NCBI RefSeq assembly: GCF_900156695.1
Contig: NZ_FTOM01000002.1
Coordinates: forward strand, 496,001 to 560,000
Reading direction: 5' to 3'
Origin: Phaeovulum vinaykumarii
GTDB lineage: Bacteria; Pseudomonadota; Alphaproteobacteria; Rhodobacterales; Rhodobacteraceae
Length of the DNA stretch: 64,000 nt
Part shown: in pieces, positions 47,679 through 55,912 of the stretch
Position numbering within the stretch: position 1 is the stretch's first letter
Layout of the letters: each line of letters starts with the position of its first letter
Notes under the pieces: model-generated
What the model saw: only the letters and a program-made list of their open reading frames with translations
What the model was told of the DNA's origin: nothing
Database searches by the model: none
Made by a program: the position numbers and the translations under genes

Positions 47679-49397
47679 CTAGTCCCCCAGCGCGCCCGAG
47701 ATGGCCGCCGACAGCCGGTGGGCATCAGCCCGCGGCAGGGCCACATAGGGCGCGGCCATCTCGGCCGCCAGGGCCTGAAGCCCGCGCTGCGGCCGGTTGG
47801 CGGTGTCGATCATGATCGCCGGGGTTCCGGTGGCCAGGACCACATGCGCCATGCGCCTGGCCTCGGCCTCGGCGGTGGGGCGATCGGCGGTCCCGTCCAG
47901 CGCGATATTGGCGCGCCCGTCGGTCAGCACGACGATCGTGGGCGTCATGCCATGCCCGCGCGACATGTCCGCCACCTCGAGCGCCATCCGCAGCCCCGCG
48001 GCCAGCGGCGTGCCGCCCCCGCCGGGAAGGGCCGCAAGCCGGCGCTTGGTCTGCACCAGCGACCGTGTCGGCGGCAGCAGCAATTCGGCGCCCGTCCCGC
48101 GGAAGGCCACCAGGGCCACGTTGTCACGCCGCGCATAGGCCTCGGCCAGCAGCAATTCGACCGCGCCCTTGGCCTCGGCCAGCCGCGCCATCGCCGAGGA
48201 GCCCGAGGCATCCACGGTGAAGATCAGCACGCGGTCGGATTTCTCCTGATAGCGCTTGAGGCGGATGTCCGACTGGCGGATCTGCACCACCACATCCTCG
48301 CGCGGGGTCTGCTCGCGGCGGATGCGCTGCCAGGGCGCGGCCGCGCGCAGCGTGCCGACCAGGTCGATCCGCGCGCCGCTGTCCAGATGGCCCGCACGCG
48401 AAGGCAGCGGGCTGCCCCGGCGGTTGCCCTTGCGCGCCGCGCCGGTCCCCGAGGCGCCCTTGGCCGCGCGCGCGGCCCGGCCCGCCGCCAGACGGCCCAG
48501 CAGATCGGCCGGCAGCGCCGCCTTGACAGCCTCAAGAAGAAGCTCGTCGGGAATGGTCATTTCCTCGGGGCGGGCGCTTTCCTCTTCGGGCGGCTCCTCG
48601 GGTTGCTCGTTCTCGGGGGGCGGCGGCGGCGGGGCCTCCTGCTCGTCCTCCTCGGGGGGGGCTTCCTCGGGGAAACGCGTCGCGCGATGGGCAAAGACCA
48701 TCTCGGCGGCGCGCTGGATGTCTTCGTCGGCCACCGCTTCGGCGCCGCGCAGCGCCGCTAAGGCCCGCGCCGCAGCCAGCGCCAGAAGCGGCGCGCGCAG
48801 CGAGGAAATGCCAAGGACCATGCCCATCCGCGCCAGCTGCGCGGGCACATCGGCGGGGACGTGGATGCCGGGCAGACGGTCGCGGGCGGCCTGAAGCGCG
48901 GCCGCGTCCATCTGAATTGGCTGGGTCTCGGACCAGACCACCTCGTCGAGATCGACGAACAGCGCCAGCCGGTCGGCCAGCGCAGGCAGCAGGGTTTCCT
49001 CGGGGCCCGCGCCCTCGTCGAGCGCGATCAGGCAGGGCCCGTCGCCGTCAAGCGCGCCGCCCAGACGCGCGGCAAGGCCCGACGGGGCGCGTTCGGCCAT
49101 GGCCAGGACCACGGCGACCGGCTCGGCCAGGATGCCCTTGCCGCGGACCGGACGGCCCGCGGCCAGCGTCGCGGCCAGATCAAGCCCGCCATAGAGCGCG
49201 TCATCGCCGATGAAGGGGTGGATGCGCCGCTGGGGCAGGGGGATGGCGGCAAGGGCCTCGGTCACGCGGTCGCGCACCGCACCGGCGCGCGCACGCAGCC
49301 ACAGGCCCTTGAGCCCCGTCGGGTCGACCGCCAGAAGCGCCACCGCCGTGGCGGCGCGCGCCCAGGCGTCGAGCGGCTCTCGTGCTTTCTCGGTCAG
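47679..49397 (-). CDS. bchD: Magnesium chelatase subunit D
   Basis: BchD forms the platform with the BchI hexamer that drives magnesium insertion by BchH. The protein has an AAA-like N-terminal half without a good Walker A, an acidic proline-rich linker (EDEQEAPPPPPPENEQPEEP), and a C-terminal von Willebrand A domain with the metal site in FTVDASGSSAMARLAEAKG. No ATG, GTG or TTG occurs in a suitable place. A CTG at 49397 overlapping the bchI stop (CTGA), with GAGG seven bases upstream, gives 572 residues beginning TEKAREPLDAWARAATAVAL, which fits the family; a GTG at 49343 would remove 18 residues. Confidence 0.92.
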   Translation of the reverse strand: MTEKAREPLDAWARAATAVALLAVDPTGLKGLWLRARAGAVRDRVTEALAAIPLPQRRIHPFIGDDALYGGLDLAATLAAGRPVRGKGILAEPVAVVLAMAERAPSGLAARLGGALDGDGPCLIALDEGAGPEETLLPALADRLALFVDLDEVVWSETQPIQMDAAALQAARDRLPGIHVPADVPAQLARMGMVLGISSLRAPLLALAAARALAALRGAEAVADEDIQRAAEMVFAHRATRFPEEAPPEEDEQEAPPPPPPENEQPEEPPEEESARPEEMTIPDELLLEAVKAALPADLLGRLAAGRAARAAKGASGTGAARKGNRRGSPLPSRAGHLDSGARIDLVGTLRAAAPWQRIRREQTPREDVVVQIRQSDIRLKRYQEKSDRVLIFTVDASGSSAMARLAEAKGAVELLLAEAYARRDNVALVAFRGTGAELLLPPTRSLVQTKRRLAALPGGGGTPLAAGLRMALEVADMSRGHGMTPTIVVLTDGRANIALDGTADRPTAEAEARRMAHVVLATGTPAIMIDTANRPQRGLQALAAEMAAPYVALPRADAHRLSAAISGALGD

Positions 49398-50398
49398 GGC
49401 AGCACCTCGGCAATCGTGCGCTCGACACGGGTGGTCGAGCCCGCCTCGTCCAGGGGATCGCGGCGCAGACGGTGGCGCAGCGCGGACGGCGCCACGCGCT
49501 TCAGGTGGTCGCGCGTCACGGTGTCGGCGCCTTCGAAGGCGGCCAGCGCGCGCGCGGTGCGCAACAGCGTCAGCTCGCCCCGCAGACCGTCCGAGCCCAG
49601 CGCGATGCACAGCGAGGCGCAATCGTGCAGCACGGTGTTCGGGGTCTTGAGCTTGGGCAGCAAGTCGCGCGCGGCCAGCAGCCGTTCGCGCAGCGCGTCA
49701 TCCTGCGGACCCCATTCGGCCATGAAGGCTTCGCGGTCGTTTTCATAGGCGTCGCGGCGGGCGACCACCTCGACGCGGGTTTCCACGTCCCTGGGCGAGG
49801 TCACCTCGACCGACAGCCCGAAGCGGTCCAGCAGCTGCGGGCGCAGCTCGCCTTCCTCGGGGTTGCCGGAACCGACCAGCACGAACCGCGCGGGGTGGCG
49901 GATCGACAGCCCCTCGCGTTCGACGACGTTCTCGCCCGACTGGGCCACGTCCAGAAGAAGGTCGACGATGTGATCCTCGAGGAGGTTCACCTCGTCGATA
50001 TAGAGATACCCGCGGTTGGCGCGGGCCAGAAGACCGGGTTCAAAGGCCTTTTCCCCCCGCGTCAGGGCGCGCTCGATATCAAGCGCACCGACGACGCGGT
50101 CCTCGGTCACGCCCAGCGGCAGGTCGACGACCGGCGTCGGACGGGTCACGATCTCGGTCGAGGTGACCTGCGCCCATTCGGGACAATCCTCGGGCCGGAC
50201 CGAGTTCACCGGGCATCCCTCCACCGCCTGGATCGGCGGCAGAAGCGCCGCCAGAGCCCGCACGATGGTGGATTTGCCGGTGCCGCGATCCCCGAAGACA
50301 AGCACCCCGCCGATGCCGGGGTCGATGGCCGTGAGGGCCATCGCCTGTTTCATCTCGTCCTGACCGACGATCGCGGTGAAGGGAAAAGGCTTCTTCAT
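49394..50398 (-). CDS. bchI: Magnesium chelatase subunit I
   Basis: BchI is the AAA+ ATPase of magnesium chelatase. The 334-residue protein has Walker A GDRGTGKST at residues 36-44, Walker B LYIDEVNLLEDHIVDLLLDV, and sensor region FVLVGSGNPEEGELRPQLLD. It starts 9 bases after the crtA stop on the same strand and overlaps bchD by four bases if that gene starts at CTG. Confidence 0.97.
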   Translation of the reverse strand: MKKPFPFTAIVGQDEMKQAMALTAIDPGIGGVLVFGDRGTGKSTIVRALAALLPPIQAVEGCPVNSVRPEDCPEWAQVTSTEIVTRPTPVVDLPLGVTEDRVVGALDIERALTRGEKAFEPGLLARANRGYLYIDEVNLLEDHIVDLLLDVAQSGENVVEREGLSIRHPARFVLVGSGNPEEGELRPQLLDRFGLSVEVTSPRDVETRVEVVARRDAYENDREAFMAEWGPQDDALRERLLAARDLLPKLKTPNTVLHDCASLCIALGSDGLRGELTLLRTARALAAFEGADTVTRDHLKRVAPSALRHRLRRDPLDEAGSTTRVERTIAEVLP

Positions 50399-50407
50399 CA
50401 GGCGTCC

Positions 50408-51295
50408 TTAGTTGGTCTTCTTCGCCGAGCGCGCGGCGGATTTGGCGGCCGGCTTGGCCGGCGCGGCCTTGGCTTTCGGCGCCGGGGTCGGAGCCGGGGT
50501 CGGCTTGGGCGCAGGCGCGGGTGCGGCCGCGGCGGGCTTGGGTTCAGGCTTGGGCGCGGGCGCAGCCGGAGCGGCGGCGGCCGGCTTGGCCGGGATCAGA
50601 TCGGCAACCGGATTGACGCCGTTCCAGGTGCCCACGGCATCCAGCACGCGCAGACGCGCATACATGTCTTCCACGAACCACTTGTCGTCATAGGCCGAGC
50701 GGATCGCCTGACCGTGGGGGGTCTCGCCGCGGGCGAAGGCATCCATGGTCTTGCGGTCCGGCCAGATCGAGAAGGTCATCTGGAAGAACAGCGGCGTTTC
50801 GCCGAGGCCCAGCTTGAAGATCACGTTCTTGTCGGCGCCGATCATCTTGTCGATCACCGGCACGCGCTGCCAGAAATCGGCGGCGTGACGGAACTTGACC
50901 TGCGCGCGCGTCCAGGCGGCCAGCGGCCCCTGCGAGGCATCATCGCCCTCGACCGGCTTGAACGCGACCTTGCCGCCCCATTTGCCGCGCGCCGCGATCG
51001 GACGCATGTAGAAGGTGATGCTCTCGTTGGCGTGCGAGCGCCAGTTGTTGAACAGGAAATCGCCCTCGATGTGCTTGCGCGCGGTTTCCTCGTCGGGCCA
51101 GACCGTGACGATCCCCCAGACTTTGGTGTTGGGCGTGGGCTTGAAGCCTTCGCCGGTCCCCGAGCCCATCAGCTTCCAGAAGCTCAGGTCGGGAGTGCTC
51201 ATCAGCGTGAAGCGCGAGAGAGCCATCTGGAAAATCACCCAGACCCGGTCGAAGACCGAGTCAACGCGGAACAGGCTCAGGCAGACGGTTTGCAT
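50408..51295 (-). CDS. crtA: Spheroidene monooxygenase CrtA with C-terminal low-complexity tail
   Basis: CrtA adds the 2-keto group to spheroidene, giving the red spheroidenone when oxygen is present. Residues 1-234 match the family (SLFRVDSVFDRVWVIFQMAL, PTPNTKVWGIVTVWPDEETA, LFFQMTFSIWPDRKTMDAFA). The last 61 residues, 235-295, are almost only Ala, Pro and Lys and end AAKSAARSAKKTN; they are not part of the usual enzyme. The start at 51295 has GGAGG 8 bases upstream. It is divergent from crtI, with three PpsR boxes between, and leads into bchI. Confidence 0.94.
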   Translation of the reverse strand: MQTVCLSLFRVDSVFDRVWVIFQMALSRFTLMSTPDLSFWKLMGSGTGEGFKPTPNTKVWGIVTVWPDEETARKHIEGDFLFNNWRSHANESITFYMRPIAARGKWGGKVAFKPVEGDDASQGPLAAWTRAQVKFRHAADFWQRVPVIDKMIGADKNVIFKLGLGETPLFFQMTFSIWPDRKTMDAFARGETPHGQAIRSAYDDKWFVEDMYARLRVLDAVGTWNGVNPVADLIPAKPAAAAPAAPAPKPEPKPAAAAPAPAPKPTPAPTPAPKAKAAPAKPAAKSAARSAKKTN

Positions 51296-51316
51296 GGTCA
51301 GACCTCCGGTGGCATG

Positions 51317-51334
51317 TGTAAACCCAATCTGACA
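51317..51334. promoter_or_regulatory. PpsR box 1, crtA-crtI region
   Basis: TGTAAACCCAATCTGACA fits TGT-N12-ACA exactly, 22 bases upstream of the crtA start codon. Confidence 0.85.
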
Positions 51335-51400
51335 GGTTTGCACAAGGGAAGAAAGCACGCGCGCGGCCCTCTGGCTGCGGCATGTTGGAACGCCCTCCTG

Positions 51401-51418
51401 TGTAAACTATGTCTGACA
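51401..51418. promoter_or_regulatory. PpsR box 2, crtA-crtI region
   Basis: TGTAAACTATGTCTGACA fits TGT-N12-ACA exactly. It is 84 bases from box 1 centre to centre, about eight helical turns. Confidence 0.85.
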
Positions 51419-51478
51419 GAATGCCACCGGGCAATAAGGCGCAGGGGCCGTTCTTGTAGCTGCGGCAGGATGGATTAT

Positions 51479-51496
51479 TGTAACGTCGACTAGACA
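51479..51496. promoter_or_regulatory. PpsR box 3, crtA-crtI region
   Basis: TGTAACGTCGACTAGACA fits TGT-N12-ACA, 17 bases before the crtI start codon and 78 bases from box 2. Its arms beyond TGT/ACA are weaker than those of boxes 1 and 2. Confidence 0.7.
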
Positions 51497-51512
51497 GGAT
51501 AAAAGGCGCGCC

Positions 51513-53078
51513 ATGCCGAACGACATGTCCAACACCCCCGCCGAATCCGACACTGAAAACGTCGGGAATTCCGTATCTTCCGCGATCGTCATCGGCGCGG
51601 GCCTGGGCGGTCTGTCCGCGGCCATGCGCCTGGGAGCCAAGGGCTACCGAGTCACGGTCCTCGACCGGCTCGACCTGCCCGGCGGGCGCGGCAGCTCGAT
51701 CACCAGGGGCGGGCACCGCTTCGACCTGGGGCCGACCATCGTGACGGTGCCGCAGGAGCTGCGGTCGCTGTGGAAGGTCTGCGGGCGCGATTTCGACAAG
51801 GACGTCGATCTGCGCGAGATCAACCCCTTCTACGAGATCCGCTGGCCCGACGGCTCGAAGTTCACCGTCACCGGCTCGACCGAGGAAATGCGCGCCGAGG
51901 TGGCCCGCCTGTCGCCCGGCGATGTGGCCGGCTATGACAAGTTCCTCAAGGACAGCGAGAAACGCTACTGGTTCGGCTTCGAGAACCTGGGCCGGCGCTC
52001 GATGCACGAGCTGTGGGAACTGATCAAGGTGCTGCCCACCTTCGGGATGCTGCGCGCCGACAAGTCGGTCGTGGCCCATGCCCGTTCGCGCGTGCGCGAT
52101 CCGCGGCTCCAGATGGCGCTGTCGTTCCACCCGCTGTTCATCGGCGGCGACCCGATGAATGTCACCTCGATGTATATCCTCGTCTCGTATCTCGAGAAGG
52201 AATACGGCGTCCATTACGCCATGGGTGGCGTTGCCGCGATCGCCAAGGCGATGGCGAATGTGGTCGAGGATCAGGGCGGGTCGGTCCGCCTGGGCACCGA
52301 GGTCGACGAGATCCTGGTCGAGAACGGCCGCGCCGCGGGCGTGCGCATGGCCGACGGCGAGGTGCTGAAGGCCGATCTGGTGGTGTCGAACTCGGATCCG
52401 GGCTTCACCTATGACCACCTGCTGCGCAACCACCGCCGCAAGCGCTGGACCACGCAGAAGCTGAAGAAGTCGCGCTGGTCTATGGGGCTGTTCGTGTGGT
52501 ATTTTGGCACCAAGGGCACCCGCAGCATGTGGAAGGACGTGCCCCAGCACACGATCCTGTCGGGGCCGCGCTACGAGGGGCTTCTGAACGACATCTTCAT
52601 CAAGGGCAAGCTGGCCGACGACATGAGCCTTTATGTCCACCGCCCCTCGCTGATCGACCCGAGCTGCGCCCCCGAGGGCGACGACACCTTCTATGCGCTG
52701 TCGCCGGTGCCGCACCTGGGCCACGACAACGGCGTGAACTGGGCCGAGATGGCACAGAGCTATCGTCAGAAGGTGCTCGAGAATCTCGAGGAACATCTGC
52801 TGCCGGGGCTGGGCGAGCATCTGACCGAAGAGGTGATCTTCACCCCCGAGACCTTCCGGTCGCGCTATCTCAGCCCGCTGGGGGCCGGTTTCTCGGTCGA
52901 GCCGCGGATCTTCCAGTCGGCCTGGTTCCGCCCGCACAACGTCTCCGAGGAGGTCGAGGGCCTCTATCTCGTGGGCGCGGGCACGCATCCCGGCGCCGGG
53001 GTTCCCGGTGTCATCTCGACCGCGCTGGTCATGGATACGCTGGTGCCGCCCGCACCGCGTCCCATGCCGGCCAGCTAA
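51513..53078 (+). CDS. crtI: Phytoene desaturase CrtI
   Basis: CrtI desaturates phytoene, in Rhodobacter mainly to neurosporene, using FAD. The 521-residue protein has an N-terminal dinucleotide fold (VIGAGLGGLSAAMRLGAKGY then LDLPGGRGSS) and the C-terminal carotenoid-desaturase signature LYLVGAGTHPGAGVPGVIST. AAAGGCG lies before the ATG. It starts a rightward crtI-crtB-tspO run under PpsR boxes. Confidence 0.97.
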   Translation: MPNDMSNTPAESDTENVGNSVSSAIVIGAGLGGLSAAMRLGAKGYRVTVLDRLDLPGGRGSSITRGGHRFDLGPTIVTVPQELRSLWKVCGRDFDKDVDLREINPFYEIRWPDGSKFTVTGSTEEMRAEVARLSPGDVAGYDKFLKDSEKRYWFGFENLGRRSMHELWELIKVLPTFGMLRADKSVVAHARSRVRDPRLQMALSFHPLFIGGDPMNVTSMYILVSYLEKEYGVHYAMGGVAAIAKAMANVVEDQGGSVRLGTEVDEILVENGRAAGVRMADGEVLKADLVVSNSDPGFTYDHLLRNHRRKRWTTQKLKKSRWSMGLFVWYFGTKGTRSMWKDVPQHTILSGPRYEGLLNDIFIKGKLADDMSLYVHRPSLIDPSCAPEGDDTFYALSPVPHLGHDNGVNWAEMAQSYRQKVLENLEEHLLPGLGEHLTEEVIFTPETFRSRYLSPLGAGFSVEPRIFQSAWFRPHNVSEEVEGLYLVGAGTHPGAGVPGVISTALVMDTLVPPAPRPMPAS

Positions 53079-53094
53079 GACAGGGCGCGACCCG

Positions 53095-54129
53095 ATGATC
53101 GCAGCTGCCGATCTGGAACATTGCCGGGAAGCGATCCGCACAGGGTCGCTTTCGTTCCACGCTGCAAGCCGGGTCTTGCCCGATGCAGTCCGTGACCCCG
53201 CGCTGGCGCTCTATGCCTTCTGCCGTGTTGCCGATGACGCCGTCGACGAGGGCGACGACAAGACCCACGAGGTGCTGGGCCTGCGCGACCGTCTCGACCG
53301 GGTCTATTCCGGCCGCCCGATGGATGCGCCGGCCGACCGTGCCTTTGCCGCCGTGGTCGAGGAATTCGACATGCCGCGCGAATTGCCCGAGGCGCTGCTG
53401 GAAGGCTTTGCCTGGGATGCGATGGGCCGGCGCTATGACACGCTGTCGGGGGTGATGGATTATTCCGCGCGGGTCGCGGCGGTCATCGGGGCGATGATGT
53501 GCGTGCTGATGCGCGTGCGCGATCCCGACACGCTGGCGCGGGCCTGCGACATGGGTCTTGCCATGCAGCTGACCAACATCGCCCGCGACGTGGGCGAGGA
53601 CGCGCGCGCCGGGCGGCTGTTCCTGCCGCTCGAATGGTTCGACGAGGCCGGCCTCAAGGTCGAGGACTTCATGGCCAAGCCCGGACCCGACCCGCGCGTG
53701 CTGGCGATGGTGGCCCGGCTCCTGCGCGAAGCCGACCGGCTTTACACCCGCGCCGCCGCCGGTGTGCCGCGCCTGCCGCTGATCTGCCGGCCGGGCATGT
53801 ATGCCGCCGGAACCATCTATCGCGGCATCGGTCTCGAGATCGCGCGGCTGGGGCATGACTCTGTGTCGCAGCGCGCCCACACCGGTCCTTGGCGCAAGCT
53901 GTGGTGGCTCAGCACTTCGGTGATGCGGGCGGGCGTCTCCGCGATCACGCCGCAGGAGGCAACGCTCTTTGCCGCCCCCGAACCCGAGGTGGCCTTCCTG
54001 GTCGAAGCGGCGGCGCATCCGCGCCACGATTACAGCCGCTCGGATGCGCTTCTGGCCGCGCTCGCGCAGCTCGAGGCGAAAGACCAACGGGTAAGGCAAC
54101 AACGAAGAATGCGGGTGCGCCAGGCATAA
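53095..54129 (+). CDS. crtB: Phytoene synthase CrtB
   Basis: CrtB condenses two geranylgeranyl diphosphates to phytoene, the first committed carotenoid step. The 344-residue protein has the aspartate-rich motifs of squalene/phytoene synthases: YAFCRVADDAVDEGDD near residue 45 and QLTNIARDVGEDARAGRLFL further on. The start at 53095, 16 bases after the crtI stop, is the first that matches the family N-terminus. The C-terminal 15 residues are Arg/Gln-rich. Confidence 0.97.
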   Translation: MIAAADLEHCREAIRTGSLSFHAASRVLPDAVRDPALALYAFCRVADDAVDEGDDKTHEVLGLRDRLDRVYSGRPMDAPADRAFAAVVEEFDMPRELPEALLEGFAWDAMGRRYDTLSGVMDYSARVAAVIGAMMCVLMRVRDPDTLARACDMGLAMQLTNIARDVGEDARAGRLFLPLEWFDEAGLKVEDFMAKPGPDPRVLAMVARLLREADRLYTRAAAGVPRLPLICRPGMYAAGTIYRGIGLEIARLGHDSVSQRAHTGPWRKLWWLSTSVMRAGVSAITPQEATLFAAPEPEVAFLVEAAAHPRHDYSRSDALLAALAQLEAKDQRVRQQRRMRVRQA

Positions 54130-54175
54130 GCGCCATCAGCGTGCCCAAGGGACATAGACGGAGGCACGCGAAAAG

Positions 54176-55054
54176 ATGGCAATCAACACGGACTGGCTCA
54201 GCTTTGACTGGGTGAATCTCGACTGGCTCAACCTTGACTTCATGGACCCGGCGGCGCTCAATGCGCGGCTCTCCGGGCTCGATACGGCGTTCGGGGTGGA
54301 CCTCAGCTTCCTGGGCATCAACTGGCTGCTGTTCCTGACCTTCCTGGCGGGCTGCGCGGGCGTGGCCTGGACCGGGGCGGCGTTCAAGCCCGGCGAATGG
54401 TACAAGTCGCTGGCCAAGCCGCTGTGGACGCCCGGCAACTGGGTCTTCCCGGTGGTGTGGTTCGTTCTCTACATCCTGATGTCCTATGCCGCCATGCGCG
54501 TGGCGCAGCTGCCCGAATCGGGGCAGGCGCTGGCGCTGTTCACCGTCCAGACCGCCTTTGCGGCGCTGTGGACGCCCATGTTCTTCGGCAAGCGGCGCCT
54601 GTTTGGCGGGCTGATCGTCGTGGTCATCCTGTGGCTTGCGGTCGCAGCCACCACGCTTGAATTCATGCGTCTGGACCAGACTGCGGGTCTGCTGATGGTG
54701 CCCTATGTGATCTGGGCGACGCTGGCGGCGCTGCTGAACCTTCAGGTCTGGCTGATGAACATGACCGGCCCGCGCGGCGAGAAGGTCGCCATGCAGCGCG
54801 CCAAGAAGGCCGAGAAGGCCAAGGCCCGCGCCGAACGCGAAGCTGTCCGCGCCAAGGCCCACAAGGAGAAGGTTCTGGCCGAGAAAGCCGCCAAGGAAGC
54901 CGCTGCCAAGGCGGCGGCCGAGAAGGCTGCGGCCGACAAGGCGGCCAAGGAAGCCGCCGAGAAGGAGGCTGCCCAGAAGGCGGCCGCCGAGACCCCGGCC
55001 GCCGAGACCCCGGCCGACGACACCAAGCCCGAAGGCACGCCCGCCGCAAGCTGA
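54176..55054 (+). CDS. tspO: TspO/MBR family protein with long Lys-Ala-Glu-rich C-terminal tail
   Basis: TspO is an outer-membrane tryptophan-rich sensory protein that in R. sphaeroides binds tetrapyrroles and down-regulates photosynthesis genes in oxygen. The core (about residues 45-200) has five membrane helices and the family motifs KPLWTPGNWVFPVVWFVLYI and WTPMFFGKRRLFGGLIV. Two extras make it 292 residues instead of about 160: an N-terminal segment with repeated aromatic-acidic units (DWLSFDWVNLDWLNLDF) and a tail from about 201 to 292 made mostly of Lys, Ala and Glu, likely a long helix. It follows crtB by 46 bases, the position of crtK in R. capsulatus. Confidence 0.93.
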   Translation: MAINTDWLSFDWVNLDWLNLDFMDPAALNARLSGLDTAFGVDLSFLGINWLLFLTFLAGCAGVAWTGAAFKPGEWYKSLAKPLWTPGNWVFPVVWFVLYILMSYAAMRVAQLPESGQALALFTVQTAFAALWTPMFFGKRRLFGGLIVVVILWLAVAATTLEFMRLDQTAGLLMVPYVIWATLAALLNLQVWLMNMTGPRGEKVAMQRAKKAEKAKARAEREAVRAKAHKEKVLAEKAAKEAAAKAAAEKAAADKAAKEAAEKEAAQKAAAETPAAETPADDTKPEGTPAAS

Positions 55055-55077
55055 GCCGCGCGGTGCATGATTTCGTG

Positions 55078-55105
55078 AAAGGGCGGTCTTGGGGCCGCCC
55101 TTTTT
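55078..55105 (+). terminator. Rho-independent terminator after tspO
   Basis: AAAGGGCGG and CCGCCCTTT form a 9-bp stem around an 8-base loop, followed by TTC (five T residues in all), 23 bases after the tspO stop. This ends the crtI-crtB-tspO transcript and the photosynthesis region. Confidence 0.85.
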
Positions 55106-55128
55106 CGCGCCGCTCCCCAAAAGCCGAA

Positions 55129-55146
55129 CAAAACAGTTTGGTTTTG
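55129..55146. promoter_or_regulatory. Inverted repeat upstream of the marR gene
   Basis: CAAAACAGTTTGGTTTTG contains a perfect CAAAAC-N6-GTTTTG palindrome 61 bases before the marR start. MarR proteins often bind such repeats in their own promoters; this is a candidate operator only. Confidence 0.4.
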
Positions 55147-55206
55147 CCTTGAGGTCGTCCGGGCCGCGCGCTAGAAAAAAGCCACGCTCACTATTCGGAC
55201 GTGCCC

Positions 55207-55686
55207 ATGACTGTTCAATCCAGCCTTGCGCCGCCCGCGGCCGATATGTCGCTCGGCGTTCTTCTTCACGATGCCACGCGGTTGATGCGGCGGCGCTTCG
55301 AGGCGCGGACCGCGCATCTGGGGCTCAGCTCGTCTCAATGGCGGCTTCTGGTCCTGTTGATCGAGGGCGGGCGCATGTCGCAGGCCCGCCTGGCCGAGGC
55401 GCTGGAGGTCGAGCCGATCTCGGTCTCGCGCATCGTCAACCGGATGGCGGCGGGCGGCTGGGTCAAGCGCGAGCCCGATCCCCGCGATGCCCGCGCCCGG
55501 CTGGTCTCGGCCACGCCCAAGGCGCTCGAGGCGCAGGAAAAGGCCCGCGAGATCGCCTATGCGCTCTATGAGGAATCCCTCGAGGGGCTGCCGGCGGAAT
55601 ATGTCTCGGTGCTTTATCGTGCCCTGGGGCAGGTGGTGGCAAACCTCTCCAACGGGCCCGTTCTGGACGGCTCGTCCGACCGCTGA
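55207..55686 (+). CDS. MarR family transcriptional regulator
   Basis: A 159-residue winged-helix regulator. The helix-turn-helix and wing are clear: SSSQWRLLVLLIEGGRMSQA, LAEALEVEPISVSRIVNRMA and REPDPRDARARLVSATPKAL. The start is either the ATG at 55207 or a GTG at 55201. The ligand and targets are unknown. It stands where the crtC/crtD genes would be in a standard Rhodobacter cluster; upstream is a palindrome that may be its operator. Confidence 0.9.
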   Translation: MTVQSSLAPPAADMSLGVLLHDATRLMRRRFEARTAHLGLSSSQWRLLVLLIEGGRMSQARLAEALEVEPISVSRIVNRMAAGGWVKREPDPRDARARLVSATPKALEAQEKAREIAYALYEESLEGLPAEYVSVLYRALGQVVANLSNGPVLDGSSDR

Positions 55687-55762
55687 CCGCGCACCGCCTT
55701 TCCCATCATCTGTCCTGACCCCGATCGGCGCGGCCTCTGGCTGCGCCGTTTGCATGTGGCCG

Positions 55763-55777
55763 CCCCCCCCCCCCCCC
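55763..55777. repeat. Run of 15 C residues
   Basis: A homopolymer of 15 C residues lies in the 226-base gap between the marR gene and the amtB stop. It is slip-prone and may vary in length between cells or reads. Nothing else of note is in this gap except the terminator at 55857-55890. Confidence 0.8.
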
Positions 55778-55856
55778 TCGCACGCGGGCGGCCGCGCGGT
55801 GCAGCCGGGGACGGGGAAAGGAAGGGCCTTCAGGGACGCCGGGGAAGGGGCTGGGC

Positions 55857-55890
55857 AAAAGGAAAGGGCCGGCGCGAACGCCGACCCTTC
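55857..55890 (-). terminator. Rho-independent terminator of glnK-amtB
   Basis: Read leftward, AAGGGTCGGCG, a TTCG tetraloop and CGCCGGCCCTTTCCTTTT form a 9-bp stem (one G-T pair) with a U-rich end, 23 bases after the amtB stop. Confidence 0.8.
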
Positions 55891-55912
55891 GTGTTCAGGA
55901 TCGCAGGCGATC

